The notes beneath the pieces were generated by a model. That model worked only from the letters and a program-made list of their open reading frames with translations. It made no database searches and was not told the DNA's origin. The position numbers were made by a program, and so were the translations under genes. Shown here in pieces: positions 1 to 12,216 of a stretch of DNA of 64,000 bases. Positions within the stretch are counted from its first letter, which is position 1. Every line of letters begins with the position of its first letter. The DNA is from Venturia oleaginea. Lineage: Eukaryota; Ascomycota; Dothideomycetes; Venturiales; Venturiaceae. Where the stretch lies: positions 310,001 through 374,000 of the forward strand of contig JABMLP010000021.1 in the NCBI GenBank assembly GCA_013176395.1, in the 5' to 3' direction.

Positions 1-2
1 GC

Positions 3-74
3 CTTCCGGACGTTGTGGAGGAAGATGAGGAAAAGATCGGTCACCAAGAGACGAATGAAGAATTAGAGGGATGA
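3..74 (+). CDS. 3' end of an off-window gene (partial)
   Basis: Frame 3 is open from the left edge to a TGA at 72-74 and encodes a strongly acidic tail (several Glu/Asp in a row near the start), typical of the C-terminus of a larger protein. The other forward frames stop within about 65 bases. No family can be assigned from 23 codons. The call rests only on composition and the open frame, so it may be chance. Confidence 0.3.
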   Translation, partial: LPDVVEEDEEKIGHQETNEELEG

Positions 75-601
75 GCTGCCGATGATATTTTGGGGATCTG
101 GAAGTGGAAGGGGTTTTTGTTTTGGCATGCGCAACTTTTTCAAGAACTCCGAGAGGTTCTGGCATTTTCCGTTCTGAAACTCGCTGGGAAATTAAGCGCT
201 CAGGGGATTGCTAGGAACTGGTCAGACTGCTAAGCAATATCTCATGTATGAATAATTCGAGACTACTCAGGAGTCCAGCAATCAATGATCCTTATCTGGT
301 GTGTCGATTTGAACTGTTTCTTTTACACATGCTTTGAGGGAATCTACAGAAAAGGCTAATCGAAGATATCTGTATATGCTGTGACAGGCAACTCGATATC
401 CTGAGATACGCCAATAAACGTCAAGCTGTTCGATGCTGCATAACATGTTGTCAAAATGCCATGCTGTGGTTTACCACTAGTGTGACACTAGCTTCCCAGC
501 CAAACGGTGTCTCACAATCAATTATATCTCTTTGCCCTCTCAACAAACCTTCCACACAACAACAACATCCACATCGACATTTTTGCTTGCATGTTTACAA
601 A
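75..601. other. Intergenic region, upstream of the CRT10-family gene
   Basis: About 530 bases with no supported gene. The last 100 bases before the ATG at 602 are rich in CA/CAACA tracts, as expected of a fungal 5' leader. Short overlapping ORFs at 460-810 are shadows of the first CRT10 exon and its intron. Confidence 0.5.
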
Positions 602-3062
602 ATGGGAGAGTTCGAGGCCTTGCCGGCGTTCGTCAAAGAGACTTTACGCGAAAAGGCCATCGACTGTATGCCAATTGGCCGCCAGAGAGGTACCGAAAGG
701 GTAAGTGGACCTTGCTTTAATCCGCCAGATCTGGGGACTCGGATGTGCGCGCATCGCGTGCCATTCACGTCAAGCTTCCACGCATTCCGGCGGCTTTGGT
801 ACGAGTGTTTCTGACACTAGCTAATCTCTTGCAGTTTCCTGTCTTGCTAGAAAAGGGCGGTGATCTTGTGGACGCCGATGAGCTGCCACCTATCAAAGAA
901 TGGAGACTCAATTTGACGGCGTTGTCAAAGGTATTTATTCTTCTCTCCGACGCGCGCCGCCTCCCATTTTGATAACCATGCACTTCCTTCAACTTCCACA
1001 TTGTCCCTAACAAAATACTGGCAATGTGCTTTCAATTGCCAAAAACCATCGTCGTCCATCTCCATTCGAGGGACTTGAAGACAACATCTTCGCCTGCTTA
1101 TCAACAGCTCCCTCCTTGTCCGTCTCGTCTAACAATACTATCTAGATCTATAATCTATACTTCGTTGCTTACTCCGACCAAATTTATGTCTACCTACCAC
1201 ATTATCCAACTCAGCGCCTACCTTTGGAGCCAGCTATCATTCTAAATCCGCGAAAGACAAATCCGGAGCCAGAAGGAACCATCGACCGAGAAGACCCTCA
1301 TTCTATTAACAACATTTTTATTGACTTTCTGGGAGAGTTGGAAATCATTCTTGTTGCTTGTGATGATGGCGATGTCATTGGATACTACACTCATGTAATC
1401 GAAGATGTTCTCAACCATTCGGAGACCGAAGAAGAGGAAAAGGAGAACGAACTACATTTTTTCGCCATCAATGTTGGACTCAGCGCTTGGAGCCTTTCTG
1501 TCCACTCTCTTGCTCGCAAGATCGCCATCGGTGCGAACACACAAGACATCACCGTGTACTCGTTCGGTCTCAGCTTCCACTCATCCGAATTCGGTCCGCA
1601 TCCGAACGCCGAAGAATTGCGAAATTTTGTAGACCAGAGTTACGATGGTCCGAAGTGGCGGCAGAGAGATGAAACTCTCATGATGACCACATTGGGTAGC
1701 AACATACCATCCTTGGCGTTTTGCAACAACGACGAAGACTTGGAGGGGAAGCTCCTTGCTGCGGGCACTGTCGCAGGCGGAATCCACATCATGAACTTGC
1801 GCACGCAAAAGCCTCTCGAATATTTCCAGGTCGGATTTTGTCGCCAGTACGAACGAGGTGGAGGATGTTGGTGTTGCCCGAGCGGTTTACATCATGCCTC
1901 GTGGGGTCTCGCATGGCTTGACAGAAAGTCATTTCACCCGGTTTCCAGACAGATACCACAAGATCGATCAGGTCTCGGGCATGTCAGGTTCAAGGATGCC
2001 TGGAATGGAACTGACAAAGCAATCGTGGTACCAGACTCTGACGAGATCGGACATACAAGCTACTTTCCTTTGATGCCAGACAATGCACCAGCAGAACGAG
2101 TCACAAAGAAGATTCAGGAAGTGCCCTGTTCATTCAGCAAGGATCACATTGAGCTAATTTCGTCAATCTCATGGTCAGAAAGACGGCGCAGAGCCCGATA
2201 TGGTAGCCTGCCCCCTCCGCCAGGCAAAGACGAATGTACCGCTCAAGATTTGCGATGGCACTCATCCTGGGAACCTCGAGAAAACGTGACAATGAATGGC
2301 GCCTATCTGGAGACCTCTCTCGGCATAGCACAGCATAAGTTTTTGAACGGCGTCGATGCTGCAGAATTCTCGGAAAAAAAGAATCGTCATCCCAGCATTC
2401 CCTGCCCTCTTTTCGTGGCTTCAAAGAAGGACGCCTGTATCATACCGCCAAGAGGCACATCCGCAAAACTCGAACCCCTCATCGGCTACTGTAACGTACT
2501 CAGTCAGAATGTGGTTGATGGTAAGGGAGAAAATAATCCAAAGCCCTGGTTCAACAACAAACACATGGATCGATTGAGTCTCCAAGCCTACATCTCCGAA
2601 CTCGGCGTCCTCATCACGGCGACCCCAAAAGGTCGCGCAGCCGTCTACACGCTCTGTCAAAGCCCAGACGGACCAGATGAAGCCCCCGTCTTCTTCCACA
2701 GACTCGATTGGATGCTTCCCCTCAAAAGCCAAGAAGACGCCGGTGAGCGGCCCCTAGCCAAACTAATCGGTCTCGCTACCGGCCCTCTGCAAGGATCTCT
2801 AGGCCCATGGGATGGCAAGAAGAGTCGTAGGTACAGACTCCTGCTTCACTATTCCGACCACTCCATCCTTAGCTATGTGCTGCAGAAGGAGGAGGATAGG
2901 ATCGTTTGGGTGGATGGAGATAAATCTGGGCCTTATAGGGAGATATTGGCTGAGATGGAGAGATTGCGGATGCCGAAGAGGGCGATGAGGAGGGGGCAAC
3001 CTCATTATAGACAGAACTATCTTTATGAGGAATTAGGTGTTGAGGCGCCTTTTGATATGTAG
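602..3062 (+). CDS. CRT10: CRT10-family protein (WD40-like)
   Basis: Three exons were resolved: 602-700, 835-930 and 1146-3062, all joined in phase 0, giving about 703 aa. The second junction joins LTALSK to IYNLYFVAYSDQIYVY, which restores the characteristic start of CRT10-family proteins. This is followed by NVGLSAWSLSVHSLARKIA and IAIGANTQDITVYSF. In yeast, Crt10 represses ribonucleotide reductase genes and works with the Rtt101 ubiquitin ligase; a similar role here is inference. The start at 602 has a clean exon and an AAAATGG context. Residues around 1830-2070 look less conserved, and alternative frames are open there, but the main frame runs through without a stop. The gene is convergent with the CENP-I gene. 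Confidence 0.75.
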
Positions 3063-4034
3063 AGATATTTGGGGTTGGGCGTTTAGGGGGGAATAGAGGT
3101 ATACCATTTTGTGGAGTTTTGCTCTCGAGTTTGGGCTTTGGGGATACCCCAGGTATATGCATTTGTTCCCTTGTTTGTGATTGATGCTGGATGATGTATA
3201 TTTTTCGTGAAGAGAGTGGGATTTCGATGTGATAGTGTTCTTTTTCCGGTAGATTTGGAAATGGGGATCGATATTATGAGGATTGTGGGATTAAGTATCT
3301 TAATACCATGACTCTCTTGATTAGTGTGATATACCAAGATTTTACCTTACTTCAACAGTATCACTCGAGTAACCTTCGAAGTAGATAAGTGTAAAGCTAC
3401 ATTATCAATATACTCAACAACATATACCCCTCTTAACCCCTAATACACCATCTTAACAAGCACTACCAATCTTGAAAATAACGTGAACATCGCATATTTT
3501 TCAAAGATATGAAATAAATATATATTCTAATAATATCCCATACCTATACATCCCTCTGCTTTCATGTTACCAGACTTCTGATGTAAGTCTTACTATTGAT
3601 ATTATGATATCTCTTATTGCTATTAATCGTAGTTTCAAGATATATGTAGGTCATAGTCGCTAATTAGCTTAAAAGTATCATAATCATTGGGATCAGTTCA
3701 TGGATTCGAAGGCGAAGTGATACTGATTTATTTCTACGTTTGTAAAGTATTGGATATTGTTGTTTGTCAGAATCCTCGTATTGATTGAATTATTAAAAGT
3801 ATGGTTAACTTGTTATAGCTAATTACAGTTTCTAGCATACTTCCACTGGCAAGTAAGTATACCTACAAATACCAACATAAACACAAATAATCTAATCACT
3901 CCAACTCACAATCAACATATTTCATTCCCTAGAGTTTCAAACTGGAAAAACCGCCAGGAAATAATCATTCTCGATCTCAGATAACAGTACTCTATCCGGC
4001 GGTATCAACTCCAGAGTCTCCATTTCTCATACAA
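3063..4034. other. AT-rich convergent intergenic region
   Basis: Nearly 1 kb between the stops of two convergent genes. It is visibly AT-rich with many TATA/ATAT runs and stop codons in all frames. It holds the 3' UTRs and presumably both terminators. No gene, RNA or repeat could be recognised. Confidence 0.6.
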
Positions 4035-6471
4035 CTACTTCATCAAATCCTTCATGGTAGCAAACATCAACTTCTTAAACCCATCCATCCCCCTCTCCTC
4101 CAACCATCCCAACATCATAACACGATATTCCCTCCAACTAACCCCCACACCCCCCTTATTCCCCAAAGCAAGAAGAGATTGCTGCGTCACCAGTCCCACA
4201 TGTCCCGCCTCTTTCCCACCTCGCTTTTCGAATTCCGCAAAAGCTGTCCGAGACAACGAGGCGATGAGAGGATTATACGAGAAATCGAAGGATCTAGATA
4301 GTGCATAGTTCTGGTTGATTCGGGTAAGGTAACCTGTAAGTCCCGTCGCTACGGCGTCGGGACACAAACAGCCGAAGGAATTGGTATCAGAGGTTGTGAG
4401 AGCGCGGGACCGCCAGAGGAGGTTACAGATATCCATCAAGTATCCGTTTAGCAGTCTTGTTGAGTCGGCGTGGAAAGACGTCGTAGATTTGATTTGTGTC
4501 TCGAGAGCGGTTTTGTAGGTAATTAGGAGGGCGGATATGCGGGAGAGGTTTGTGAGGGAGGGTGTCATGGCGACGTTGTAGATGAGGGAAGGTGGCGGGA
4601 GAATGATTGGGATGTAATTGTTACCGGATGTGATGCTGGAGTTTGTTGCAGAAGCGATTTTTTCGTAAAAGGTTAGGATGGAGGTACTGGATGAGTGGGT
4701 GCTTGATATGGCGGATTGGCCGAGGAGAGTGACGTGCTGGGATAGGTCGTCGTAGGCTTGTTTATGGATCGGATTATTCAAGAGTGTGAGGATCCAGCGT
4801 TGGGCGAGGTTTGCGTAGAATTCGAAAAGGGTTTCGAATGGTGTATTGGCTCCATATAAGATGCTAATTTCGAGTGGTGCCAGTATGTTATGGTGAAGTT
4901 CTTACAATGTCAGCGTGTTGCATTCTACAAAATGAAAATCACGTGATTACGTACATACCTGCAAATGGTTGTGGTGGTAGATATCCAACAAGATCCATGA
5001 TGGGACCAAGATCTGAGGTGCCGTTCCATATCGGTATATACATCGCGAGAAATCGCTGCACGATCGGAAGTAGAGCCTAAGAATTGTATATTGATCAGAA
5101 AAGTTCCGCCTCGAAGTGAGGTATCGCTCCCTACCTTGGAAACATCAGTGTAACAGACAATGGCAGACAAGGTGTCAGATAGCGTAGCAGATAGTCCGAA
5201 GCCTTCACGTAGTGTTTCCAACTCTTCTCCGAAGTACTGTAACAGCCAAAATTCAAGCCTTCTTTCGGAATCTGCCGAGGATCCTAGTATGAGGTACTTC
5301 TGGAGCAAGGGGTCGCGAAGGCCAGCCACAAGCTGTGATGGTGGCTCTAATTTCTCAAGATTTTCGACGAAATGATGCACACTTTCCACGTCCTCGAGGA
5401 TAACGAGGGCCTATACATCATCAGTGATTTTTTCGGGCACAAGCCGGCAAGGACTAACTCACTTCGCTTGCATGAAACGTGTGCACTTCGGGCAAGATAG
5501 ATAAACTGCTTCTTTTCGCACCATTCCTGGCCACTTTAAAGCCTGCACGGTCTCCTGTTATGAGAAGGTGGCTGCGGGACACGTCCTGAATTGCTTGCAG
5601 TCGATTCCTCCACTCCAGGTCTGTTTGCTGGTCCACAATTAGCTTTTGAAGTCCCACCCAGCCCGATTACAAACCTTACCGATTGTGCGGCCGATCTTCC
5701 TGCATTGGTAGTGTTCATAATTATTTCAGGACAGAAATTTTTGTAAACGCGCATCAAGACTGTCAGGGCAGGCTCGTTCCCAGCCTGTGGTGAAAGCTCC
5801 AGGCTACGAAATTGATCAGTGACGCGTTAAATGGGTGTATTCCATAGTTCAACATACAGCCTCTGTATCCTGAAAGGACGAACATGCTTTCTTCTTGTGA
5901 TCAAAGCCAACAGGTGACATAGAGGAGCACTGGGAGTCGTTAATTCATAGACAGATGACCTCACTGAGAGCTTACCGAATGGTAATCATATCAAGCAAGT
6001 TGAACAAGACGGCATAGAATCGTGTGAGTATGCTGTGGTTTTCGAGAAGGCCATGAACTGCAGAAAGCCATCGCAGCAAGGCGGCCTGGGTTGAAGAAGA
6101 TGGTTTCCTTTTCGCAGGACCCAACGAGGCGACTATGGCACAAACGGCCTCGGAAGGGACATGGCCCTCCGGATATAGATTTTTAATCAAAGTCGTGGTC
6201 GAAGTTTGATCGAGTTCTGTTTTTGTGGTCACAAGTTTGATGACTCTCAGGAGTTCGTCAGGCGGAAAGCCGAATTGAAAGGCATATTCGCATATCTCGT
6301 CGACGGTCGGAGTTAGTTTCCTGGCTCTACTTTTTGCAGGGACCTTTGAGGCTGCACATCAAAGGGTCAATTGGATTCGGATTGGCACACGGCATCTGAC
6401 ATACCTGCTTCTAGAGCATCGATGGATTCTCTGAAGTCTTGCAATTCGTCTGTCTGTGCTTTAGTGGGCAT
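4035..6471 (-). CDS. mis6: Inner kinetochore protein Mis6/CENP-I
   Basis: Eight exons on the minus strand: 6471-6405, 6351-5976, 5929-5858, 5803-5680, 5627-5463, 5410-5135, 5076-4959 and 4900-4035. All junctions keep frame, giving 687 aa, a normal length for fungal Mis6. Diagnostic stretches include QASSTQ-like SSSTQAALLRWLSAVHGLL, LITRRKHVRPFRIQRL, EPPSQLVAGLRDPLLQKYL and the signature LMDICNLLWRSRAL followed by DTNSFGCLCP. Mis6/CENP-I is a subunit of the constitutive centromere-associated network needed for CENP-A loading and chromosome segregation. It is nuclear and helical (HEAT-like). The start at 6471 was chosen because it precedes the first conserved region by a normal distance; an upstream in-frame ATG at 6576 exists. 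Introns are 46-58 nt except the last-but-one splice pair. Confidence 0.92.
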
Positions 6472-6845
6472 ACTGCTTTGCTTTCCTCGACATGGCACTG
6501 ACCATGGTTCGTATAGGAGTCCATTCCGGTGTCGGTTGCCGAGAAGGAGACGCTTCACATGGTGTGCCGTTCTCATGTGGTGGAACCGTAGAACGCGAGG
6601 ACGTACAGCGGACAGCGGGTCATTCAGCGCCGATCAGACGCTAGCCGTAAGATTGGTATCGATAACATTGGTATCATTAGGGCATCTACCAGCATCGATA
6701 TCAAGTTGGGCGAGTGCTTCCGAGTCCTCTCACAACAATCTCTCAACAGCGACCTTCATCTTCACCATTAACCAGAAATCAATAGAAAGTACGAGGCTGT
6801 ATCGGCTCCGTTTTGGCCCACCGAGCAATGTAATTTGCTTTGCAG

Positions 6846-7202
6846 GGAGAGGACGCTTGCATCGCTGCACCTGCGAGTGTTACACCAAATATCGTCTCGG
6901 CTCTGCCGTTCTCAAGTCGACCTCTCTATCAGCAATTCAACCCTCATTTGCTCACAGGCCGTGGGCTTATCGCTGACATTCTGGGGGAATCCTCAGAACC
7001 CGAGTCCTGGGAACCTACCTCATCGACGAAATCGTCTCTCAACCGACCGCCTCCATTCGCAACCTCCCACGAGCCAGGTCCTTCGTACCATCCGATCGAG
7101 GATAAGAGTTTCATACGAGAACTGGCCTGTAACTCGCCATCCCCTGCGACTCGCCATCCTCCGGTAGGCTTGATCAGGAATCTCAACCGAATGATGATGT
7201 GA
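6846..7202 (+). CDS. Hypothetical protein, possible 3' exon
   Basis: The frame is open from a TTTGCAG acceptor at 6839-6845 to TGA at 7200-7202 (about 118 codons) and ends in three Met codons. A matching donor (GTACGA, about 6789) lies 57 nt upstream, which would make a normal fungal intron. The predicted protein is Ser/Pro-rich and apparently disordered, with no recognised domain. No convincing ATG lies in the short upstream exon; the nearest in-frame candidate is near 6575. It could be a small gene divergent from CENP-I, or chance. Confidence 0.25.
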   Translation, partial: GEDACIAAPASVTPNIVSALPFSSRPLYQQFNPHLLTGRGLIADILGESSEPESWEPTSSTKSSLNRPPPFATSHEPGPSYHPIEDKSFIRELACNSPSPATRHPPVGLIRNLNRMMM

Positions 7203-7326
7203 GGAGACTCTTACATCAGTCACAACCTCCACGCCGGCTATTCATGAGAAGCTAATGTCTGCAAACCGTTCCAGATTCGTTGTTTCTGTGTAACCCACTT
7301 CTTTGGGCGTGTCCAATCGCAGCCAA

Positions 7327-7551
7327 ATGGCCTCGGATATCGTTTTTCTCTCCCTCACAATCCTTCACCTCTTACTGGTCACCACCCTGGCTCCAGCGTC
7401 TTGCGACGACACTGGCATGAGAAAAGGTCAGCGCATTTTATTACAATGCCTTTGCCTTCTGCAGTGCGACCACACTGCCAGCTGCCATAATAGCCATTGG
7501 AGTCCGAAGTCGACCGGCATTTTCACTGGAATGCCGTCAAGAATATACTGA
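7327..7551 (+). CDS. Candidate small secreted Cys-rich protein
   Basis: A 74-residue ORF whose first ~25 residues form a good signal-peptide shape: a short polar start, then a hydrophobic run FLSLTILHLLLVTTLA and a possible cleavage site at APAS. Five cysteines follow (one after the site, QCLC, LLQC, ASC). No known family is recognised and no intron is needed. Short ORFs of this kind arise by chance, and the flanking sequence gives no support, so the call is tentative. Confidence 0.2.
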   Translation: MASDIVFLSLTILHLLLVTTLAPASCDDTGMRKGQRILLQCLCLLQCDHTASCHNSHWSPKSTGIFTGMPSRIY

Positions 7552-8260
7552 AGAGTCTCATTTATTCTCAACTTTCCTGCTGAACTTTGGCCACCTCCAT
7601 CGTTCTCCATTCATCAATGCTTTACGCTGCTATTTAGTTGCAGTGTTCCTTTTTCGTTGCTACATCATATCCTTGTTTCATTCCGTTTGTAAACTGGAAC
7701 ATCGAGATCGCTCCTCGTTTGGCTTCTCAGAATAACGACAGCAACCTCCTTTCTATGTTATCGGTTCGCATGTAGCTCATTTCGATTCCTTCTTCAACCC
7801 GAGTTCTGCATCGTTCGGTGGAGTCTCCATTTCACCATTTAGGTACACTACCATGTGACCGTGCTACCATGAACTTATACTAAAGATTCATGCAGATACA
7901 AGCACGAGAGAACCTTGACCTACACATCTAGAATACCCATCTCTCCTCCATCTCAACCCAGTCTCCATTGCGAAAAGCACCTCCGTCATCTCCAACTGAC
8001 CAGATTGCCGCGGCTTCCATTGCGAAGCCTTTAGTCATCATCATCAACCAACGACCAAACACACCACCACAGCACTGCTGCCTCTTCATTGTCCATATAA
8101 CAAACTCGGAGGGAAATTTGTCGTCGTTGTCTTTGAAGTTTCACAACTCGCAATCGACATCGAGAAACACTCTGGCGAGTTCTGCAAAAGTTATCACAAG
8201 AAAACTTTGGCCATCTATCTCCACTTGGAAGTGTTATTTGGACTTTCAGTCTTTGCGAGT

Positions 8261-8851
8261 ATGGAAGAACAGCTTCGGAAGCCAAGAGTAAAAGAACTGG
8301 CACGGCGAGTTGGAACGATGAGCCTGCAGGGCAGAACGGCAATGGGCCCAGACTCGAATCCAATCTTCGCGGCGGTCCGGAATCTGCCTGAAAAACAGGC
8401 GATCCTCTTCTTCACACCAGCCATCCCATCCAGAAGCAATTTCGATCCCTTCGAACCGCTAGGCCGAGCAATTCACTCTTACCATGGCAAAGTTCGACAC
8501 GTGCCCTATGCATTGGTGGATGGATTCACGTATGTACATGAAGCTCACTTGGCGCATTCCAGCGTCGGGGCTGTTTTCATTGTCATCCTCTCCGGCGAAG
8601 TATACGAAGAGAGATGGTTGGACCAGCAGAAGAAATTTTCCGATTCGGTTTTGAAAAGAACGAACAGGCCAGATGGGACGACGTTGCCGGCTGTGAGGAT
8701 GAGGATAGGGACCAAGGAGACTGGAGGAGCCTCAGGATGGGATTTTGTTGCTGGGTGTAGTGGACAGGGTGGTCCTGATCAGCTTGCGAGCATGGCGGAC
8801 GGGATTTTCACCACAGATTTTGCTCGGGAATTTGAACTTCTGCTGTCGTGA
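8261..8851 (+). CDS. Hypothetical fungal protein
   Basis: A single-exon ORF of 196 aa beginning ATGGAAGAACAG. The frame is open for 54 nt further upstream without another ATG, so an upstream exon is possible. The protein looks globular: it has alternating hydrophobic segments (EKQAILFFTPAI, GAVFIVILSGEVYEERW) and a Gly-rich segment near the C-terminus (GGASGWDFVAGCSGQGG). No signal peptide, membrane segment or known motif is visible and I do not recognise a family. The composition argues for a real coding sequence. Confidence 0.5.
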   Translation: MEEQLRKPRVKELARRVGTMSLQGRTAMGPDSNPIFAAVRNLPEKQAILFFTPAIPSRSNFDPFEPLGRAIHSYHGKVRHVPYALVDGFTYVHEAHLAHSSVGAVFIVILSGEVYEERWLDQQKKFSDSVLKRTNRPDGTTLPAVRMRIGTKETGGASGWDFVAGCSGQGGPDQLASMADGIFTTDFAREFELLLS

Positions 8852-9288
8852 TTGGATTTTGGAGGCATATCTGGGTACGTACTTTCTTGTAGATATTGTT
8901 TAGTTCATGGTAAAGGATACAGCGGTACGAGACTGGAATATGGATGTCTCTCGCATGTGTTGAGTGATGATGCAACCGGACAGGAAACGTTCTCGGCAAG
9001 AGCCCGGGCCCCCATAGGGAATTAGTGGGTCATGTCACCACTAACAACACGTTCACGTTCCTGTCCCCATGTCCTGTAAGCGGTATACCTACTCCGTAAC
9101 AAACACCTACGCTGCTCCAACAAACCCTAGCTCGTGATCGCCTTTCTCCTAGCCTGCAATCACCCGCTTTGACACATTCATCCATTGGCCGCACCCCTAC
9201 ATATAAAGAACAGCACGAGAATAAATTACCCGAGAACAGTACATAATCACATCCCATACCAATCACGAGTACAGACACTTCCGTCATC
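8852..9288. other. Intergenic region, SEY1 promoter
   Basis: Contains the 3' end of the upstream ORF and the SEY1 promoter. The distal part is unremarkable; the promoter motifs near 9183-9208 are listed separately. Confidence 0.5.
9183..9208 (+). promoter_or_regulatory. Possible CCAAT and TATA elements upstream of SEY1
   Basis: ATTGG (the reverse of CCAAT) at about 9184 is followed by a TATAAA-like run near 9202, about 85 bases before the SEY1 ATG at 9289. The spacing suits a fungal core promoter. Visible motifs only; function is inferred. Confidence 0.35.
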
Positions 9289-12216
9289 ATGGCGACGCAA
9301 AATGGGGATGGAGATGCGCATACAGCTTTGCCTACCGATGTAAAGACGACCCCGAATCGAAGACCTGCTTTACCACTGGGACTTGGAAGCGCTCCGGGCA
9401 AGATCATGAATGGGATGTATGCTGCCGCTCAGCTGGGCGGTTCAACTCCGGGCGTGTATGAGCATGGAATACAGGTTATCAATGGGGACAAACAGTTCAA
9501 GTAAGTGCTGGTCTCTCACAATCTACACCTTGGACAGACCCCAGGTGGTGGAAAGGGAATCCAGAAGATGTCTTGTTGAGGGCACGAGTACTGACCATGG
9601 CCCCTACAGTGCCAACATCTCGAAATACCTACAGAAAGAGAAGATAATACCCGCTGGCTTCAACTACCACCTCATCTCCGTCTTCGGCTCACAATCCACG
9701 GGCAAATCCACCCTCCTCAACTACCTATTCAAAACCCACTTTGGTGTCATGCAACAGAATGATAGACGGCAAACTACAAAAGGCATCTGGCTGTCCAAGA
9801 ACAAGCGGACCGACGCAGACAGGGCTGCTCACAGTGGCATGGCAGACAACATCATGGTCATGGATGTAGAAGGAACGGATGGTCGGGAACGTGGAGAAGA
9901 TCAAGATTTCGAGCGAAAGAGTGCTCTCTTCGCATTGGCGACCAGCGAGATCTTGATTGTGAACATTTGGGAGCACCAAGTTGGTCTGTACAATGGCGCG
10001 AACATGGGACTTCTGAAAACAGTCTTCGAAGTCAACCTGCAATTATTCCTCAACGACAGCAAGTGAGTGAATTCGAGATGCCAGGATTGGAAGCGCAAAG
10101 CTAACGTGCAACCAGATCCATACCTCGGTCCCTCCTTTTCTTCGTTATTCGTGACCACATCGGTTCAACGCCCCTCGAGAACCTACGGGCCACCCTCATG
10201 GCTGATCTTGAACGCATCTGGGACTCACTGTCCAAGCCAAAAGGTCTTGAGAAATCAAAGATTCAGGACTACTTCGACTTTGCCTTTTCCGCCCTGCCAC
10301 ATAAACTCCTACAACCGGACAAGTTCGAATTGGAAGTCGAGAAGCTCAGCGGAAGATTCAGAGAGGGATACAAAGATCCCAAGAGGCAAGGTCTATTGAA
10401 CGAAAACGAACAACCACTTTTCCTACCAGAATATCACAGGCGTATACCTGCAGATGGATTCCCGGCATATGCGCAGGGTATCTGGGACCAGATTGACAAC
10501 AACAAGGATTTAGATTTGCCGACACAGCAGGAGCTTTTGGCACAATTCCGGTGCGACGAGATTGCGCGAGAAGCTCTCCTCATTTTCGACGAAAAGATAG
10601 TACCATTGGAGAAACAGCAAGCTAGCGACATCAAATCGGGAATTCCTAGCGTCATCGTTGATTTGGGAAAGAGTATGACTTTGGCACGATCGACTGTTTT
10701 TAAGGATTTCGAAACGGAAGCCAGTCGATACCACAAGGCTGTATACGAGAGAAAACGTGCGGAACTCGGCGAGAATGTGGACAAGCGGCTCAAAGATCTG
10801 TTCCATAATCAGATCCAAGCAGTACACAAGTCTGGCATTACAGAATTCAGTGAGAGTGTCGCGACAGCGGTCAAGTCTGGACAGAAAACGGGTGCAAAAT
10901 ATGACTTCGCCGAGATCGTGTCATCAGAGAAAAAGAACGCCTACAAGAGATTCGAAACTGTTGCTACTGCAACGGCGGTCGAAGGTGCTGGTTTCAGCGA
11001 CTACGTGGCGGATTTTGTGCTGTTCAAGAAGGAGTTGGACCAGGTTAGCGCGCAACTGCGAAAAGAAGAGATGAGACGGCTTGCCACACGCGTTGAGCGA
11101 TGGGTCAAATCCAAGCTAGGCGACTCTGTCAGTCTCGAGTTCAACAAGTTAGGTTCTGGGCGCGGTGGATCTGGCGCCCCCGAATTCGGCGACAACTATG
11201 TTGCGGGCGGAGAGAAAGAAATCTGGGACACTATATGGACAGTTTTCACGGAGACCGTCCAAGACGCCCAGGGCCGATTTACAGATCGTGCACGGAGTTA
11301 TGACGCGTCTCCTGATGAAGTTGAGATTGGATTGTGGCGTCTGCGACGGAAGAGTTGGGGTGTCCTAAGGACGAAAATCGAGGAAGAGACTGCCGAAGGC
11401 AACTTGGGCATGAAGCTACGCGAAAACTTCGAGGACCGATTCAGGTACGATGATCATGGTGTTCCACGGATTTGGAGACCTACGGACGACATCGATGGTC
11501 TTTTCGCGAAAGCCCGCGACCACACTCTTACTCTGATACCCTTACTGTCGCGCTTCAAGTTGTCGAAAACAGCATCACCTCCACCGTTGGATGCGTGGAT
11601 TGGAACTGCGCCTGCCTCCGTCACAACGGCGGATGAGGAGGATTTGACTCCGATTGCTGGGGTGGACGAAGAAGAGGGCAAAGCGCTTGAGGAGGAGATG
11701 CTTATGCTTAGTGATGTTAAGAAAGCTGAGCTTGAGAGACGATTTCGCAAGATTGCTGATGGTGTCTATGTGGAGGCGAAGCGTGGTGCTCTTGGTGGCG
11801 TTTCTTCTACGCCCTTGTGGATGTGGGCATTATTACTTGTCCTTGGACAGAACGAAATCTTCGCTGGTATGTTTCGTCTCATTCTTTCCCCCATGCCAAT
11901 GCTGATTCACGAAATAGTTGCGCGGAACCCTCTACTCATTGTTCTCATCCTGATTATCGGAGCTGGCATGTACACTACCTACAAACTCAACCTTTGGGGA
12001 CCGATTCTCCAAATGAGCTCCGCTGCTTATGGACAAGCTCTCGAGATTCTCAAGGTTAAGTTGAGAGAGTTTTTGGAGACGAGTGAGACGGGGCGACAGG
12101 CTGTCGCTATGTATGGACAGCAGGAAAAGGTTGGGGAGGCCATAGGAATGCAGAATTTGAATGGCAGGGGCAAGAAGGTTAAGGTCGAGACTGAAGAGGA
12201 CGACGATGAGATTTAG
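9289..12216 (+). CDS. SEY1: ER membrane fusion GTPase Sey1 (RHD3/atlastin type)
   Basis: Exons 9289-9500, 9610-10062, 10116-11866 and 11918-12216 keep frame and give 904 aa. The dynamin-like GTPase shows the P-loop GSQSTGKST (residues about 97-105), the switch/G3 motif [13 protein letters not shown] and the RD motif in VIRDH. A long helical middle domain follows, then two hydrophobic segments near the C-terminus ([10 protein letters not shown] and [16 protein letters not shown]) that form the membrane hairpin, and a cytosolic acidic tail EEDDDEI. Sey1 drives homotypic fusion of ER tubules. The last intron (51 nt) has no in-frame stop and lies between the two hydrophobic segments. Splicing is preferred because the spliced product matches the family's tight hairpin. 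Confidence 0.95.

Larger units (their letters stand above)
6472..8260. other. Long region with only weak small ORFs
   Basis: About 1.8 kb between the CENP-I start and the next plausible gene. It contains two low-confidence plus-strand candidates listed separately (6846-7202 and 7327-7551). Otherwise it is CT-rich leader-like sequence with no recognisable protein, RNA or repeat. The first part should hold the CENP-I promoter. Confidence 0.4.

Noticed and set aside
1800..2080. Possible frameshift in the CRT10 gene
   Set aside because: Other frames are open here and look protein-like, but the main frame is also open with fitting sequence (WGLAWLDRKSF), so no lesion needs to be assumed.
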